Source: Rhizophagus clarus
Lineage: Eukaryota > Glomeromycota > Glomeromycetes > Glomerales > Glomeraceae
Length of the DNA stretch: 64,000 bases
NCBI GenBank assembly: GCA_015698045.1
Contig: BLAL01000016.1
Span: forward strand, 817,501-881,500
Direction: 5' to 3'
This document shows, one piece after another, positions 36,737 to 47,543 of the stretch. Each line of letters starts with the position of its first letter. Position 1 is the stretch's first letter. The position numbers were made by a program, and so were the translations under genes. A model generated the notes under the pieces. The model saw only the letters and a list, made by a program, of their open reading frames with translations. It made no database searches and was not told the DNA's origin.

Positions 36737-37854
36737 CCTTTAAGTTTAGAATTGTTTAAAAAAATCTTGCAATCTAAGGAAATAAGAAATAAAGAAACAT
36801 TATTATGTTTCCTTAATATTAAAAAGCCATCTCTTCCCAACTTACCATCATATTTCAAGTCTGAATTTGTCTAAGAGCATCCGGTAACCTAACATAGGTT
36901 AAAAGCTAATAAATCAGGCATATGCCCTATTGATAACTATATAAAAATTTAGGTTAGCCGAATTAATCATATTTTTTAATTTGAATAAATCATTCAGTTT
37001 GATATATAATTATTACTACTCGTAAAACTGAATTCAATCAGTATATACCGATTGATAACTATCAGACTAATCTGTTGATCTAATAATATTTATCAGGAAC
37101 TTAAAAATTGGTATTTCAACATGCTGATGAATGCTATAAATTTGATGTAATGAACATAGCAATGATCAGCATCATGCTAATATTGGACAACGTATTGATC
37201 GATTTAGTGTTTTCAACATCTTGTTTAATTTATAATGTTAATTAACATAACATTGTTTGATGTCTTGTTCAAACACCACAAATTTTTATTATATATAATT
37301 TTAAATCTACAATTACATTATATGAATTATTATTATTTTTTTTTTTGAATTGACAAAGGCCACTAAATATGCCAACAACTTAATTAATATGTAACGTAAA
37401 CTAAATTGTATGCATAAAAATTATTCAGTCAGCTCTGAGACTAAAACAGTACATATTTAACCTTTGAAAAGACATAGCCTAGGTAAAAGGACCCTCTTTC
37501 AAAAGGATGGATGTAAACATGCTGGGTAAAGGAAAAGTAAAGGGATAGTGTATTTAGCTAACTTATCCTTAGTTTTTAGAAGAAAAACTCTTCATTCACC
37601 TACATCACTTATCAACGGAGGATATCGCACCTTACGACATCTGATAAATACCCACTAAAAAAACAGAAGAAAGAAAAAATATAAAAAAAATCACACTAAA
37701 TTAATCTACAATACTAATCAATTAATTCCAAATGCTTAATTTGTATTCCTCATAAAAAAACTTTAGTGTGTCTGAATTTCAACGTAAAGGGCCTATGTTA
37801 GCAGAAGTAGAAAATATGAGATACGGTTATTAGTTCAACCTCTAAAGTTTATTA
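36737..37854. other. flank between hAT element and gene fragment, no gene seen
   Basis: AT-rich, with degenerate CCGATTGATAACTATCAG / AATCTGTTGATC motifs near 36,915-37,090 (the dispersed TGATTGGTAAC family). A slightly GC-richer block at about 37,430-37,660 includes AAAGGACCCTCTTTCAAAAG and CAACGGAGGATATCGCACC. Its origin is not recognised. Confidence 0.4.
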
Positions 37855-38031
37855 TCACTCTTCAGCTAGTAATTTAATGAGGATTTTTAGTAAAGATTGT
37901 AATGATTCTTTTCCTTCTTTATGGCTTTTGGATTTTTTTCAGTCTTTTTTCTTCTCCTTACGATTCTTATTTTTTTCAGCTAAAACTTGCTGATTAGAAT
38001 CTGACTTCTTTTTCTTGGAGGGAGTTGACAT
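37855..38031 (-). pseudogene. lysine-rich N-terminal exon fragment
   Basis: From ATG 38,031 the minus strand encodes MSTPSKKKKSDSNQQVLAEK, then more Lys/Glu/Ser-rich sequence ending LLKILIKLLAEE at a TGA, with one internal TGA. Such charged beginnings also open the two unidentified multi-exon copies at 28.6 and 46.1 kb, but sequence similarity to them is not convincing. Probably an isolated relic. Confidence 0.25.
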
Positions 38032-38088
38032 ACAGTTTAATTTATCAAAAATCACATATATCACGTAATACAGTATATCAAATATTAA

Positions 38089-38370
38089 TTGCGCAGTCTG
38101 ATAATCTTTTTTTTCACTATCTTTACTCTTACGCTTTTTCCACTTTCCTTACTTTCACTTTTCCCAATTCCCTCTATTCACCTTTTTCCATTTCCCTCTC
38201 TTTCATCTTTTTCTATTTCTCTATTTTTTCCTCTCTTTCACATTTCTCTTTCCTTTTGTTCTTTCTCACTCCCTTTTATTTCGTTTTATCCTTCTTACTT
38301 TCCTTTTCACTTTCTTTCAGTTTTCTTTTCCTATTATTCTTTCTCTCCTATTTTTTTTATTCTTTTCCTT
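38089..38370. repeat. 280-bp near-pure pyrimidine tract
   Basis: The plus strand is almost entirely C and T, in irregular CTTTTTCC, CCCTCTTTC and TTTTCCT blocks, with occasional A. The long open frames here are a by-product of this composition (Ser/Phe/Leu only). Such tracts can form triplex DNA or act as polypyrimidine splicing tracts; nothing here decides between these. Confidence 0.7.
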
Positions 38371-38499
38371 TTAAGCATCCTTCTGGTCTCTTTGAACATG
38401 ATATTTTGGTAAACCTTTTGCTCTCAGATTTCCTTGGACTTAGCATTTCGATAAGAATATTAGTATTTTTTTATTTAATTTTTCTATTTAACGAACTTT

Positions 38500-39730
38500 A
38501 TTAATAGTTCATTTATGCGATTTTTTCTTTTTAAGTTTTATTGTTTTTCTCTAGAAATAGGTGGATGTTTGTTTATTTTATTTTACTATTTTATTTATGA
38601 TCTTTATTACTAACAATCATTTCTCATTTCTTTTTTTTAGACGATACTTTAGTTTTGGTAACAAACAGAAGTTTTCTGGACCTTTCTTCATTTTAAACGT
38701 CAAACATATAAGAATGGTAAAGGGAATTTAAGTCAAATGTTTACTAGCATTTCATTCTTCTTTTAAATGGGTTCATTTCAACTGGAATTTGAAATTTTTT
38801 TAGATGTGTCTGGAACATTGATTTCAGTGGAGATTTAAGCTTTCTTTTTTTTTCTTAAATATTTTTTTTTATAATGAACGCTTACTAACATTTCATTTTT
38901 TTTCTTTGTGTAGATAGAGTTTTTAAACACGTTAGAAACTGGTGAGAGGAGGGGATTTATCTTTTGCTAATTCTTTTAGCAAAACGATCACTAACATTTC
39001 ATTTTTTTAGGAATCCAGCTTGAACTTCAATGAAACTGAAGTTATAGTAAGTTTTCAAAACATCTCAGATTTTATTTAAAAAATGTATCTAACAATTTTT
39101 TTATTATTGTTTATGGAAATTTGACTCTGAAACCAGTTACACTGGTAAATTCTCTAATTGTTTGAATTTTACTAAAATAATGTTATTTATAGTACATTTT
39201 CTTTATTTTATAGGAAACTGGTTTTGGTTTATTAGTAGACTATTTTTTTGTAGGTTTCAGTTTTTAATCGAACAGAAGTAGTTTAAGAAATGATTTTACT
39301 AAACGATAAAAGATATAAATATCAGCTTACGATTGTGGATAACGATAGAGAAATCTTGATCGTGAGTAAGTTTTATTTCTAAAGTTTTTCTTTTACTTCT
39401 TTTAATGAATAATTAACTAATTTTTTATTTTTATATATTTTTTTTTATTGCAAACAAGTTTTTAGACGGGTGCCAGTGTAATAAGTATGGTGCAAAAATT
39501 TTTTTAGTTTTTCTTTAGTAGTTGTCCTTTTGATAAAACATTTAGTAATATTTCTTTTTTTTGTAGGTTTTATACAGTTAACCACATGGTTCCTTTGGCG
39601 TAGGATTTCTGTAAAATATAAATAGTAAGTTTCGTAACGAAACATCATTTTTTTCTTATTTTTCCTTTAATAGAAATTTTTTTATTTTATTTTTATAGGT
39701 TTTGAAGGATACCTATTATAAGTGCTGAAG
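38500..39730 (+). repeat. array 2 of micro-exon-like segments with intron-like spacers
   Basis: Less regular than arrays 1 and 3. Repeated acceptor-like ends (TTTTTTTAG near 38,640, TTTGTGTAG near 38,913, TTTTTTTAG near 39,009, TTTTTGTAG near 39,250, TTTTTATAG near 39,699) precede short segments that end in donor-like GTAAAG, GTGAGA or GTAAGT. Spacers carry GAACGCTTACTAACATTTC or CGATCACTAACATTTC, with the ACTAAC branch-point-like core seen in array 1. Segments are mostly dissimilar in sequence, so here the spacers, not the segments, are the conserved part. No continuous reading frame. Confidence 0.5.
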
Positions 39731-40015
39731 CTCTGAACATGTGAAACATTTTGATTTTGATAGTACCTCTAAACAGAAAGAAAACGCAAAAAAAAATCAT
39801 TAATCGATCCTTATTGGATCTTCCAACATTTATAAGATTTCTTAACTTTTGTTGAAAATTGGTATTTTTTTAAAATTTATTAATTTTAATGATCAATAAT
39901 TTATTTAAATGCTAATGTAAAAACAATTAGTAAAGTGAATTAATGTAAAAAATATATTTAATTAATTAGTATTTAGTATTTATAAAATGTATAATATAAA
40001 AATATACATTGTTAT
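39731..40015. other. AT-rich spacer, no gene seen
   Basis: Nothing supported between the end of array 2 and the small hAT-type MITE. Confidence 0.4.
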
Positions 40016-40178
40016 CAGTGTTTGAAATTCAAAATAAAAAAAATTTGTATTTTTGTGCAGAACTTTTATTTGCTATATGCAGCATTATACAAAATTATAA
40101 AAAAATGCACTTCTTAATGTGCGGAAGTTCAAAAGGAATGTGCGCATGCACATTCTGCATATTGAATTTCAAACACCG
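40016..40178. mobile_element. hAT-type MITE, 163 bp
   Basis: Left end CAGTGTTTGAAATTCAA at 40,016; right end TTGAATTTCAAACACCG ending at 40,178, its inverse with one mismatch. CAGTG-type ends and 8-bp flanks ATTGTTAT (40,008-40,015) and GTTGTTAT (40,179-40,186), matching 7 of 8, fit the hAT superfamily. An internal ATGTGCGCATGCACAT palindrome is present. No coding capacity; the ends differ from those of the 4.6-kb hAT at 32.2 kb beyond CAGTGTT. Confidence 0.75.
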
Positions 40179-40849
40179 GTTGTTATACATAAATTTAAGC
40201 ATTGTTATATGTATTAATCTAATAAATGTATTATTTTATGTGTTGATCAGCATTTAATATATAAAAATTAAACTATTTTAAAGTTATTTGCTGATCAATT
40301 ATTTTATATAAATGTGATGCGTATCATGATAAAGTTTAATTATCTTAGATAAATAATTTGGTTAAAAAACTTTGAAAAAAAAAATCTTTTTATTTTATAA
40401 ATTAAAATTGACTTTCTTGAAAACTGATTTTTTTTAATTACTTTTCTCTGTTTGCACATCTGATCTTAAGAAAAAAAAAATTATATTAACTACTTCCTAT
40501 AACTAACAACATTAATACTAGAACCCACTGTGACATTCAAATCTTGTGAAGCATCATTCTTTATATATTTTGATGTGCTTTCCTTTCCCTCTTATTGGTA
40601 GTAATCATATTAAAAGTTGATATTGAAATCCAGAAGGAATGGCTTAAATAAATCAATATGATCAGTTATGATAAGCAATTACAATTTGGTTGGTCATTTG
40701 ACTTACTGATCTGACTTACTAATACGGCTGATAATCTTTTTTTCAATTTATTTTAAATTGAAAGAAATGAAAAATTAAAGTTAGTTTAAAAACTGCTATT
40801 AAAAAATAAGAGAACTTCTGAACCCATTTTAGACTAGTAAGCTTAAAAA
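40179..40849. other. AT-rich spacer, no gene seen
   Basis: No coding frame. Degenerate TGATCAGTTATGATAAGC / TTGGTCATTTGAC motifs near 40,650-40,730 resemble the dispersed TGATTGGTAAC-type family. Confidence 0.4.
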
Positions 40850-42060
40850 AGTAAATAGATTTTTTTTTAAGTAGAAGACGTATAGTAGGTGTTGTATTAA
40901 CCTTCTATTTTATTTTTTCTATAGATCTGAACTCCTTTGAATGCCATTTCAGACCAGTGAATTAAATAAAAAAAAAATTTATTTTTTTTTAAGTAGAAGG
41001 CGTATATGCGTCATACTAACCTCCTACTTCATTTTTTTTCTATAAGTTCTGAACCTCCTGAACGCTATTCTGGACCAGTAATAAGTTAAGTAAAAAAAAA
41101 AAGTTTTTTTTTAAGTAGAAGGTATATAAGCATTATACTAACCTTCTACTTATTTTTTTTATAGCCTTCAGATCTCCTGTACGCTATTTTGGACTGGTAA
41201 TAAGTTAAATAAAAAAACTCATTTTTTTTAAGTAAAAGGCACCATTTCAGACCAGCCAGTAAGTTAAATAAAAAAAAAAGTATTTTTTTTTAAGTAGAAG
41301 ACGTATATACATTATACTAACCTTCTATATTTTTTTTCTATAGTTTTCCAGACCTTTTAGATGTCATTCTGGACTGGTAAGCTTAAAAAAGTAAAAAAAA
41401 AACTTTTTTTTAAGTAGAAGGCATATAAACGTTATACTAACCTTCTAGTTTATTTATTTCTATAGCTTCTGGACCTCCTAGATGTCATTTCAGACTGGTA
41501 TGTTAGATAAAAAAAAAGAAATTTATTTTTTTTTAAGTAGAAGGCGTATATGTGTCATACTAACCTTCTGCTTTATTTTTTTTCTGTAGCTTCCAGACTC
41601 TTTGAACGCTATTTTGAACTAGTAAGCTTAAATAAAAAAATATTTTTTTTATTTTTTTTTTAGGTAGAAGGCGTATAGCATTATATTAATCTTCTACTCT
41701 ATTTTTTTTGTAGCTTTCAGATTCTTTGAATGCTATTTCAAACTGGTGAGCTTAAAAAAAAGAACTTTTTTAAAATAGAAGGCATATAGGTGTATACTAA
41801 TAGCCTTCTACTTTTTTTTATAGCTTTCAGATTACAATTTCAAACTGGTAAGCTTTTTCTAATTGTTTTTCTTTTAATTTCTAATACTGATTTTCCTTCC
41901 TTTCTTTCTTAGAATTCAGATGTCAACTTAATTATTTGGGCTATCTGAATTGTAAACCTCTCTGGATACCTCAGAATCAACATTTAAATGAAAAATTTTT
42001 TCAAATTGAAACATTAGTAAACATTACTAACAGTGTTCCATTTTTTTATAATAGAATCCT
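40850..42060 (+). repeat. tandem array 3 of micro-exon-like segments and hairpin introns
   Basis: About nine modules of 115-130 bp on the plus strand. Each has an acceptor-like TTTTTTCTATAG, then a 30-35 nt segment such as CTTTCAGATTCTTTGAATGC followed by TATTTCAAACTG, then a donor-like GTAAGC, GTGAGC, GTATGT or GTAATA. The spacer holds poly(A)/poly(T), then a hairpin AAGTAGAAGG...CCTTCTACTT whose 3' side includes ATACTAACC, a branch-point-like sequence about 20-25 nt before the AG. Donors of the form CTG-GTAAGC are near-canonical. Layout matches array 1, but both segment and hairpin sequence differ, so the two arrays amplified independently. Confidence 0.65.
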
Positions 42061-42608
42061 TAAAAGTCAGAACTGATGAGACATCTTGACAAAATGAAAT
42101 TTAAGCATTATTAATATTCTATTGATTAAGCAAATTAGCTAGGTATCATTGTAGAATATTTAGAGTAGCGAATAATAATGTAATGTAATTTTGTAATAAT
42201 TTATTAATTTGCATTTGTAATTAATTGAAATAAAATTAGCAATATAAATCAGTAGTAATAAAATTGACAATTAGGTAGCAATTAGGAATCAATTGAAAGT
42301 ATATATTTGATTCTAAATATTAAATTTTTTGCAATTAGACATAACTTATTGATTACAATTTAGTAAATTATGCACATAAATTGTTACAATTAGTAAAAAT
42401 AATATCAATTGGTAAGCTGTCAGATAAGAAAAATAGATATCAATAGGTTAATCCAAACAAGTAAATAAAAAAAAAACTGGATAATCTTATTAATATCCAG
42501 TTGCAAATGAATAGGTATCCTATTGATATCCTATTGATAACTTATATATACCTGATTTATGCCATTTTAAAGTTACCAATCGGGTACCCTGATAAAATAA
42601 ATTAAAAA

Positions 42609-42660
42609 AAATTGGGAATCATCTAGGCTCCTATAGGATAGCCTAAATGATTCCCAATTT
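42609..42660. repeat. near-perfect 20-bp hairpin
   Basis: AAATTGGGAATCATCTAGGC is followed after about 11 nt by its reverse complement with one mismatch (GCCTAAATGATTCCCAATTT). In this AT-rich decayed setting such an intact stem is unusual. It could be a small-RNA precursor-like fold or the core of a miniature element. It lies beside a degenerate ACCAATCGGGTACC repeat. Confidence 0.7.
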
Positions 42661-43102
42661 AGCAGCCTTCAACCTGTGTAAAGAAATAAAAAATAAAAAA
42701 ATGTCAGCTTAACATTCTAATGTTTCTTTAGCATTAAAAAAAATACTACTCAACTTACCATTACATTCCAAGTTTGAGTTCATTTAAGTGTGTCTGGAAA
42801 TCTAAAAGAAAAAATAAAAAAAATAAAAAAACATTTAATACGTTTCTTTAATATTAATCCATTTATACTAATTATCTGAAATCTTACTAAAAAAAAATAA
42901 AATTTAAAAAAAAAATCATATGATTGGATCCAGACAATTCAATCAAATCCAGATATTATACATGATATATACCCTGGGTATTTTAAAAATTTTGTACCCC
43001 CTATGTATAGTATCCACCCGTATATTGTACTTCTGAGTACAGGCAAAACCCCCAAAATTTGCAAGTACTATGGCCTGTGATATACAGTATATATGTAATA
43101 TA
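42661..43102. other. AT-rich spacer, no gene seen
   Basis: No gene. Contains a small GC-richer patch (42,980-43,100) with GGGTATTTTAAAAATTTTGTACCCCC and GTACTTCTGAGTAC palindromes just left of the foldback element. Confidence 0.4.
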
Positions 43103-44679
43103 TAGTGGCTTACAAAAATAACGCATCATTTAAAAATTAATTTTTAATCACATGTATTGATATCAAAATTAAAGCCAATCAAAATAAATTTAAATTATAG
43201 ATTATTTAATATGTAAACTACCAGAATATGCTAAAATTTAATGTAAATCCATATTTTATCAAAAAATGGGATGCATTACTTTTGTGGTTTTTATATTTTT
43301 TAATAAATTTAGCATTTTACAGAAAATTAATTATATATTTTATTATAAATTAAATAATAAATAAATATTATTTTAATAATTTATTAATTAATTTTATTTA
43401 AATAGTATATTTAGTAATTATTGTATTAATATATATAAAATTATAAGATTAATACTAATATAATTATAAAATATAAAAAAAATATGTATATTTTATAATA
43501 AAATTATTATAATTTTTTAATAAGCGAATTTTTTAAAAAAAAATTTCTCAATGATCAGATTTGTAGATCAGAAATAATTAATTATTAAAGATTAATAATA
43601 ATTATTATTTTATATATAAAAAAATGTTTTACTAAATAACTCTGCATCCAGTGATTACAGAAAGATAAAATATAGCTAGTCAGATTTGTCTCATCGAGAT
43701 GATTCCAACGGTGCAATGTAGCATGAGTTACATATGAAACATTACTGCACTGCATCATATTTAATATAGTTTACTGTGCTACATAGACGTTTTGATATCT
43801 ATCTCCTCATCCAGTGATCATAGAAAGCTGAATTATAGCTCATTAGAATCGTTTCAATGAGACGATTCTAATGGTAGTTGTATCATATTTTTTGGCTTGA
43901 TAGATAAGGAGATAGAGTTTAAAACGTTTATGTGGCACAGTAAACTATATTATATATGATGCAGTACAGTAATGTTTTATATGTAACTTGTACTACATCG
44001 CATCTAGAATTGTGAAACAACTACCGTTGGAATCGTCTTGATGAGACGAATCTGATTAGCTATATTTTATCTTTCAGTAATCACTGGTTGCAGAGTTAGT
44101 TATTCAGTAAAACATTTTTTTATATATAAAATAATAATTATTATTAATCTTTAACAATCAATTATTTCTGATCTACGAATCTGATCATTGTGAAATTTTT
44201 TTTAAAATAATTCGCTTGTTAAAAAATTATAATAATTTTATTATAAAATATACATATTTTTTTTATATTTTATAATTATATTAGTACTAATCTTATAATT
44301 TTATATATAATTACTAAATATACTATTTAAATAAAATTAATTAATAAACTATTAAAATAATATTTTTTTTTAATAAATTGAAACATTTAATATTTATTTA
44401 TTATTTAATTTATAATAAACATATAATTAATTTTTTGTAAAATACTAAATTTATTAAAAAATATAAAAACCACAAAAGTAATGCATCCCATTTTTTGATG
44501 AAATGTGATGTACATAAAAAATTAACCAATTGATTTATATTAAATTTTAGCATATTCTGGTAATTTACATATTAAATAATCTATATTTTAAATTTTATTT
44601 TGATTGGCTTTAATTTTGATATCAATACATATAATTAAAAATTAATTTTTAAATGATGCATTATTTTTGTGAGTCACTG
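43103..44679. mobile_element. 1.58-kb foldback element, TA target duplication (copy 1, complete)
   Basis: Two inverted arms of about 0.7 kb close around a loop of about 0.1 kb near 43,810-43,905. Left end TAGTGGCTTACAAAAATAAC at 43,103; right end the inverse of CAGTGACTCACAAAAATAAT, ending at 44,679. Both are flanked by TA (43,101-43,102 and 44,680-44,681), as in the Tc1/mariner superfamily, whose termini often begin CAGTG. There is no coding capacity, so it needs a transposase in trans. The interior includes GATTCGTCTCATC-type repeats. A second copy begins at 52,714. Confidence 0.85.
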
Positions 44680-44717
44680 TATATAAAAACATATAATTAA
44701 AAAATAATAAAAAAAAC

Positions 44718-46144
44718 TATCTTCTACGCAATTTATAATTATCGAATAAACTATTTAAATGCTGGTTTTCTTTTTCAGTATTATATGATCCATCAGAATC
44801 ATAAATACTTTCACCTTTATTATCGATACTAGCTCCTTTATTATCTTTGCTATCAGTATTGGTACCTTCGCCTTTACAATTAGTATTAATACCTTCACCT
44901 TTATCAGCATTCTTACTATTGGTATTAGTACCTTTATTATCATTAGCACCTTTACCTAATTTTCTATTATTAGTATCAGTTGATGAAGATTCATTTTTAG
45001 TTTCAAAACATAAAAACTTTTCTTTGTTTTCTAACTTTTGCTAGAAAAAAAAAAAAATAAAATAAAATAAAAGAATAAAAAAATAAATAAATAACTGTAA
45101 TTAAGTAATTAACATCTTATAAAATTTAAATTAAAACTTATTAAGTTTTTGATTATCTTTGGCTTTAATAATTTTTGTTTATATGAATATCCTGATTTTC
45201 AGGATTTAAAAATGTCTCATAAATACTGATAGCGTAAGCTATTAATATTTTTATTTTCATTGCACAATTTTTCAATTATTAATGACATATATGTTGCAGG
45301 ATCATTTATTATTCTTTTAAAGAGCTTTTTATAACACTGCTTTACTTCAAGTTTATTTTTCCATTCTTATATTTTTCACGTCACATTTTAAAAATTGATA
45401 GATAGCAATTTGCATCTGTATTATTCAAATACAGTGTATATCACATCTTTTACCCTTGACGTATATGTACCTCTAATATTATTGTGTTGTTTAGTTAACT
45501 ATTAAAAAAAAAATTATTAATAAGAAACTTTAATAATAATTAAAATTACTTTAACTTATGTTTTGAATAATATTTCTCTCATAAAAGAGAGTCTATTCAT
45601 TTTTTCTAAACTTATTCAAAAATTTTAGATTTTTATCCTTAAGAAATTTTTCAGTTATATCTCTATATTTATTCTGAGATGGGTAAATTGATTTTTCAAA
45701 TAAATTTTTTGTAACTTTTTTGACAAGATTCTAATCAAACAATGTTAGCATTGAGGCATAAACTTTGAGGTATAAACTTTTATATTAATAATATTCATCT
45801 TATTACTTTTATGTAATTTTGATCTATTGTATTATTAGTTTTATTATTATTTCTACCAAGTTTTTTTTCTATATCTTTCAAACAGTTTTTGATATCTTTT
45901 TGGCCATTAATAAGTATATCTATCTTTGAAATTATTTGTGAATCATATCTTAAGAGTTTTTCTATTATTTTCCTACTAACTTTAACAATAAAATATAATT
46001 TAATATATATATAATTTTTTTATAAAAAAATATGTTATATTATATATTATATATACATATACCTTTAACGCTATCTTCAGACATTTTCATATATTTATTT
46101 TCAGAAGTCTTTTCACTTTTATTTTTATGATGTCTGGTAGCCAT
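44718..46144 (-). pseudogene. decayed multi-exon gene, unidentified family (copy 2)
   Basis: Same minus-strand plan as copy 1 at 26.8-28.6 kb. Exon 1 is 46,144-46,063 (MATRHHKNKSEKTSENKYMK, donor GTATAT). A helical exon near 45,985-45,785 has RKIIEKLLRYDSQIISKIDI. Middle blocks around 45,490-45,200 include HIRQG, TDANCYLSIFKM and NKLEVKQCYKKLFKRIINDP, matching HVATVKSAIFKEF and LSQVKECYNKLYDD in copy 1. A low-complexity Gly/Asn/Thr/Lys tail ends at 44,718 in NYKLRRR. Several TGA/TAA interrupt it. Family not recognised; it is repeated and probably element-borne or expanded. Confidence 0.45.
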
Positions 46145-46738
46145 CTTTAAAAGAAAAAATTCAATGAAATATTTTTATTAAAATGGGATAATATATGAAA
46201 TATGAATTAAAAAAAAGAGGGAAAATACATGAACAAGAAATTTATAAAAAAAAGGTAAGCTATCATAATGTTATTTCTATACTAAAAAAGAAAAAAAACT
46301 TGCAAAATATTGCAGAAATGAAAGAAATTATTGCAATATTTTGCTATAAAAAGAAATTTAAAAACTCGTAAAAGTGAAAAATAAAAAAAATTATTGCAAT
46401 ATTTTGCTACAAAAAAAAAATTTAAAAATTTGTAAAAACACAAATTAATAAAATATTGAAAAATATCAACAATTTATAAAAACCATTGTTGTTTATACTT
46501 CTAATTTTGTTATTCATATCTCTTATATAGCAAATTAAATAACACGTAATTTAAACTTTTAAATTACTTCATGATGAATACATCAAGTTTATTGTCAACT
46601 GATCAGATGCCAATTGGTTACCAACTAATACGTGCATGATAGGTGACCGGTAGGCAGCTTTTGATCATTGATTTGCATATTTATCAACCGATTGAGTACC
46701 AATTGGTTATATAACTGATGAGAGACTGATTAATAAAT
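46145..46738. repeat. flank with degenerate TTGGTTACC-type repeats (left part)
   Basis: The first 400 bp is AT-rich spacer containing two near-copies of AAAATTATTGCAATATTTTGCTA. From about 46,590 the sequence holds degenerate, partly palindromic CCAATTGGTTACCAACT / ACCGATTGAGTACCAATTGG motifs. The same motif family continues beyond the CATCAGG element at 50,302-50,660, so that element split one block. Confidence 0.5.
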
Positions 46739-46919
46739 TACATCAGGAAATTTTATAGGGCGAAAAATTGCGTAAGTTTACGATTTTGTAAGTTTACGAA
46801 AGTTTATGGCATAATATTTCGAAAAATTTCGAAATATTACATAAGTTTACAATTTCGTAAGATTTATGTGATATTATGATCAAAATATTACGCAAGTTTT
46901 TAATATCATAAGATTTACG

Positions 46920-47150
46920 CAATATTACGGTCAAAATATTCTGCAAATTTACGAAACTGTAAACCTGCGTAATATTACAGTTAAAATATTTTGAAAATTT
47001 ACGAGACTGTAAACTTGCGTAATATTACGGTTGAAATATTTCGAAAATTTACGAAACTGTAAACCTGCGTAATATTACGGTTAAAATATTTCGAAAATTT
47101 ACGAGACTGTAAACCTGCGTAATATTACGGTTAAAATATTTCGAAAATTT
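46920..47150. repeat. 50-bp subterminal satellite, copy A (four units)
   Basis: Units of 50 bp, each containing TTTACGAGACTGTAAACCTG, CGTAATATTACGG and ATATTTCGAAAA. Four TGCGTAATATTAC cores, at about 46,966, 47,016, 47,066 and 47,116. CGTAATATTACG and TTTCGAAA are perfect palindromes. Degenerate related sequence extends left to the element end. Confidence 0.85.
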
Positions 47151-47175
47151 AATATTACTATTCGATCATTAAAGC

Positions 47176-47543
47176 TGCGTATGCAGTAGAACGTATACAA
47201 GGAGCATGTGATACTATTGAATAATCAAAAATAATATAAACACCTTTTCTTTTATATAAACACCTTTTTTTTAAGTTTGGGAAAACAAATTTATTTTTAT
47301 TTACGAATTTTTTATCATTTACAATTTTTATGTTAAAATTAAAGTAAATTCTAATTTTTATTATAACTTAATAAAAAAATACACATTTGATACTTGTTTG
47401 CTATTATTTTATAAAATAGTACCCAGGCTGTACAGCGTGGACGTCAGTATCAGTCACAGCCCAAAAAAAACGTAAGTCTCCAGCCGATATTTGGTACGGA
47501 CTGGGCCTAGCTACTCACTTAATAAATAAAGAAATAAAAATAA
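47176..47543. other. element-internal region downstream of the trihelix-like gene
   Basis: Conserved in both element copies. A GC-richer block at 47,417-47,520 (GTACCCAGGCTGTACAGCGTGG, TGGTACGGACTGGGCCTAGC) is probably the 3' UTR of the minus-strand gene. The rest is AT-rich. Confidence 0.4.

Noticed and set aside
38025..38504. Long overlapping open frames encoding Ser/Phe/Leu-rich, membrane-like peptides
   Set aside because: They are produced by a pyrimidine tract that is open in several frames at once; no start context, conserved motif or normal amino-acid mix.
44755..44949. Ile/Val/Lys-rich ORF on the minus strand and Leu/Val-rich ORF on the plus strand near 44.85 kb
   Set aside because: Shadows of a Gly/Asn/Thr/Lys repeat in another minus-strand frame belonging to decayed gene copy 2.
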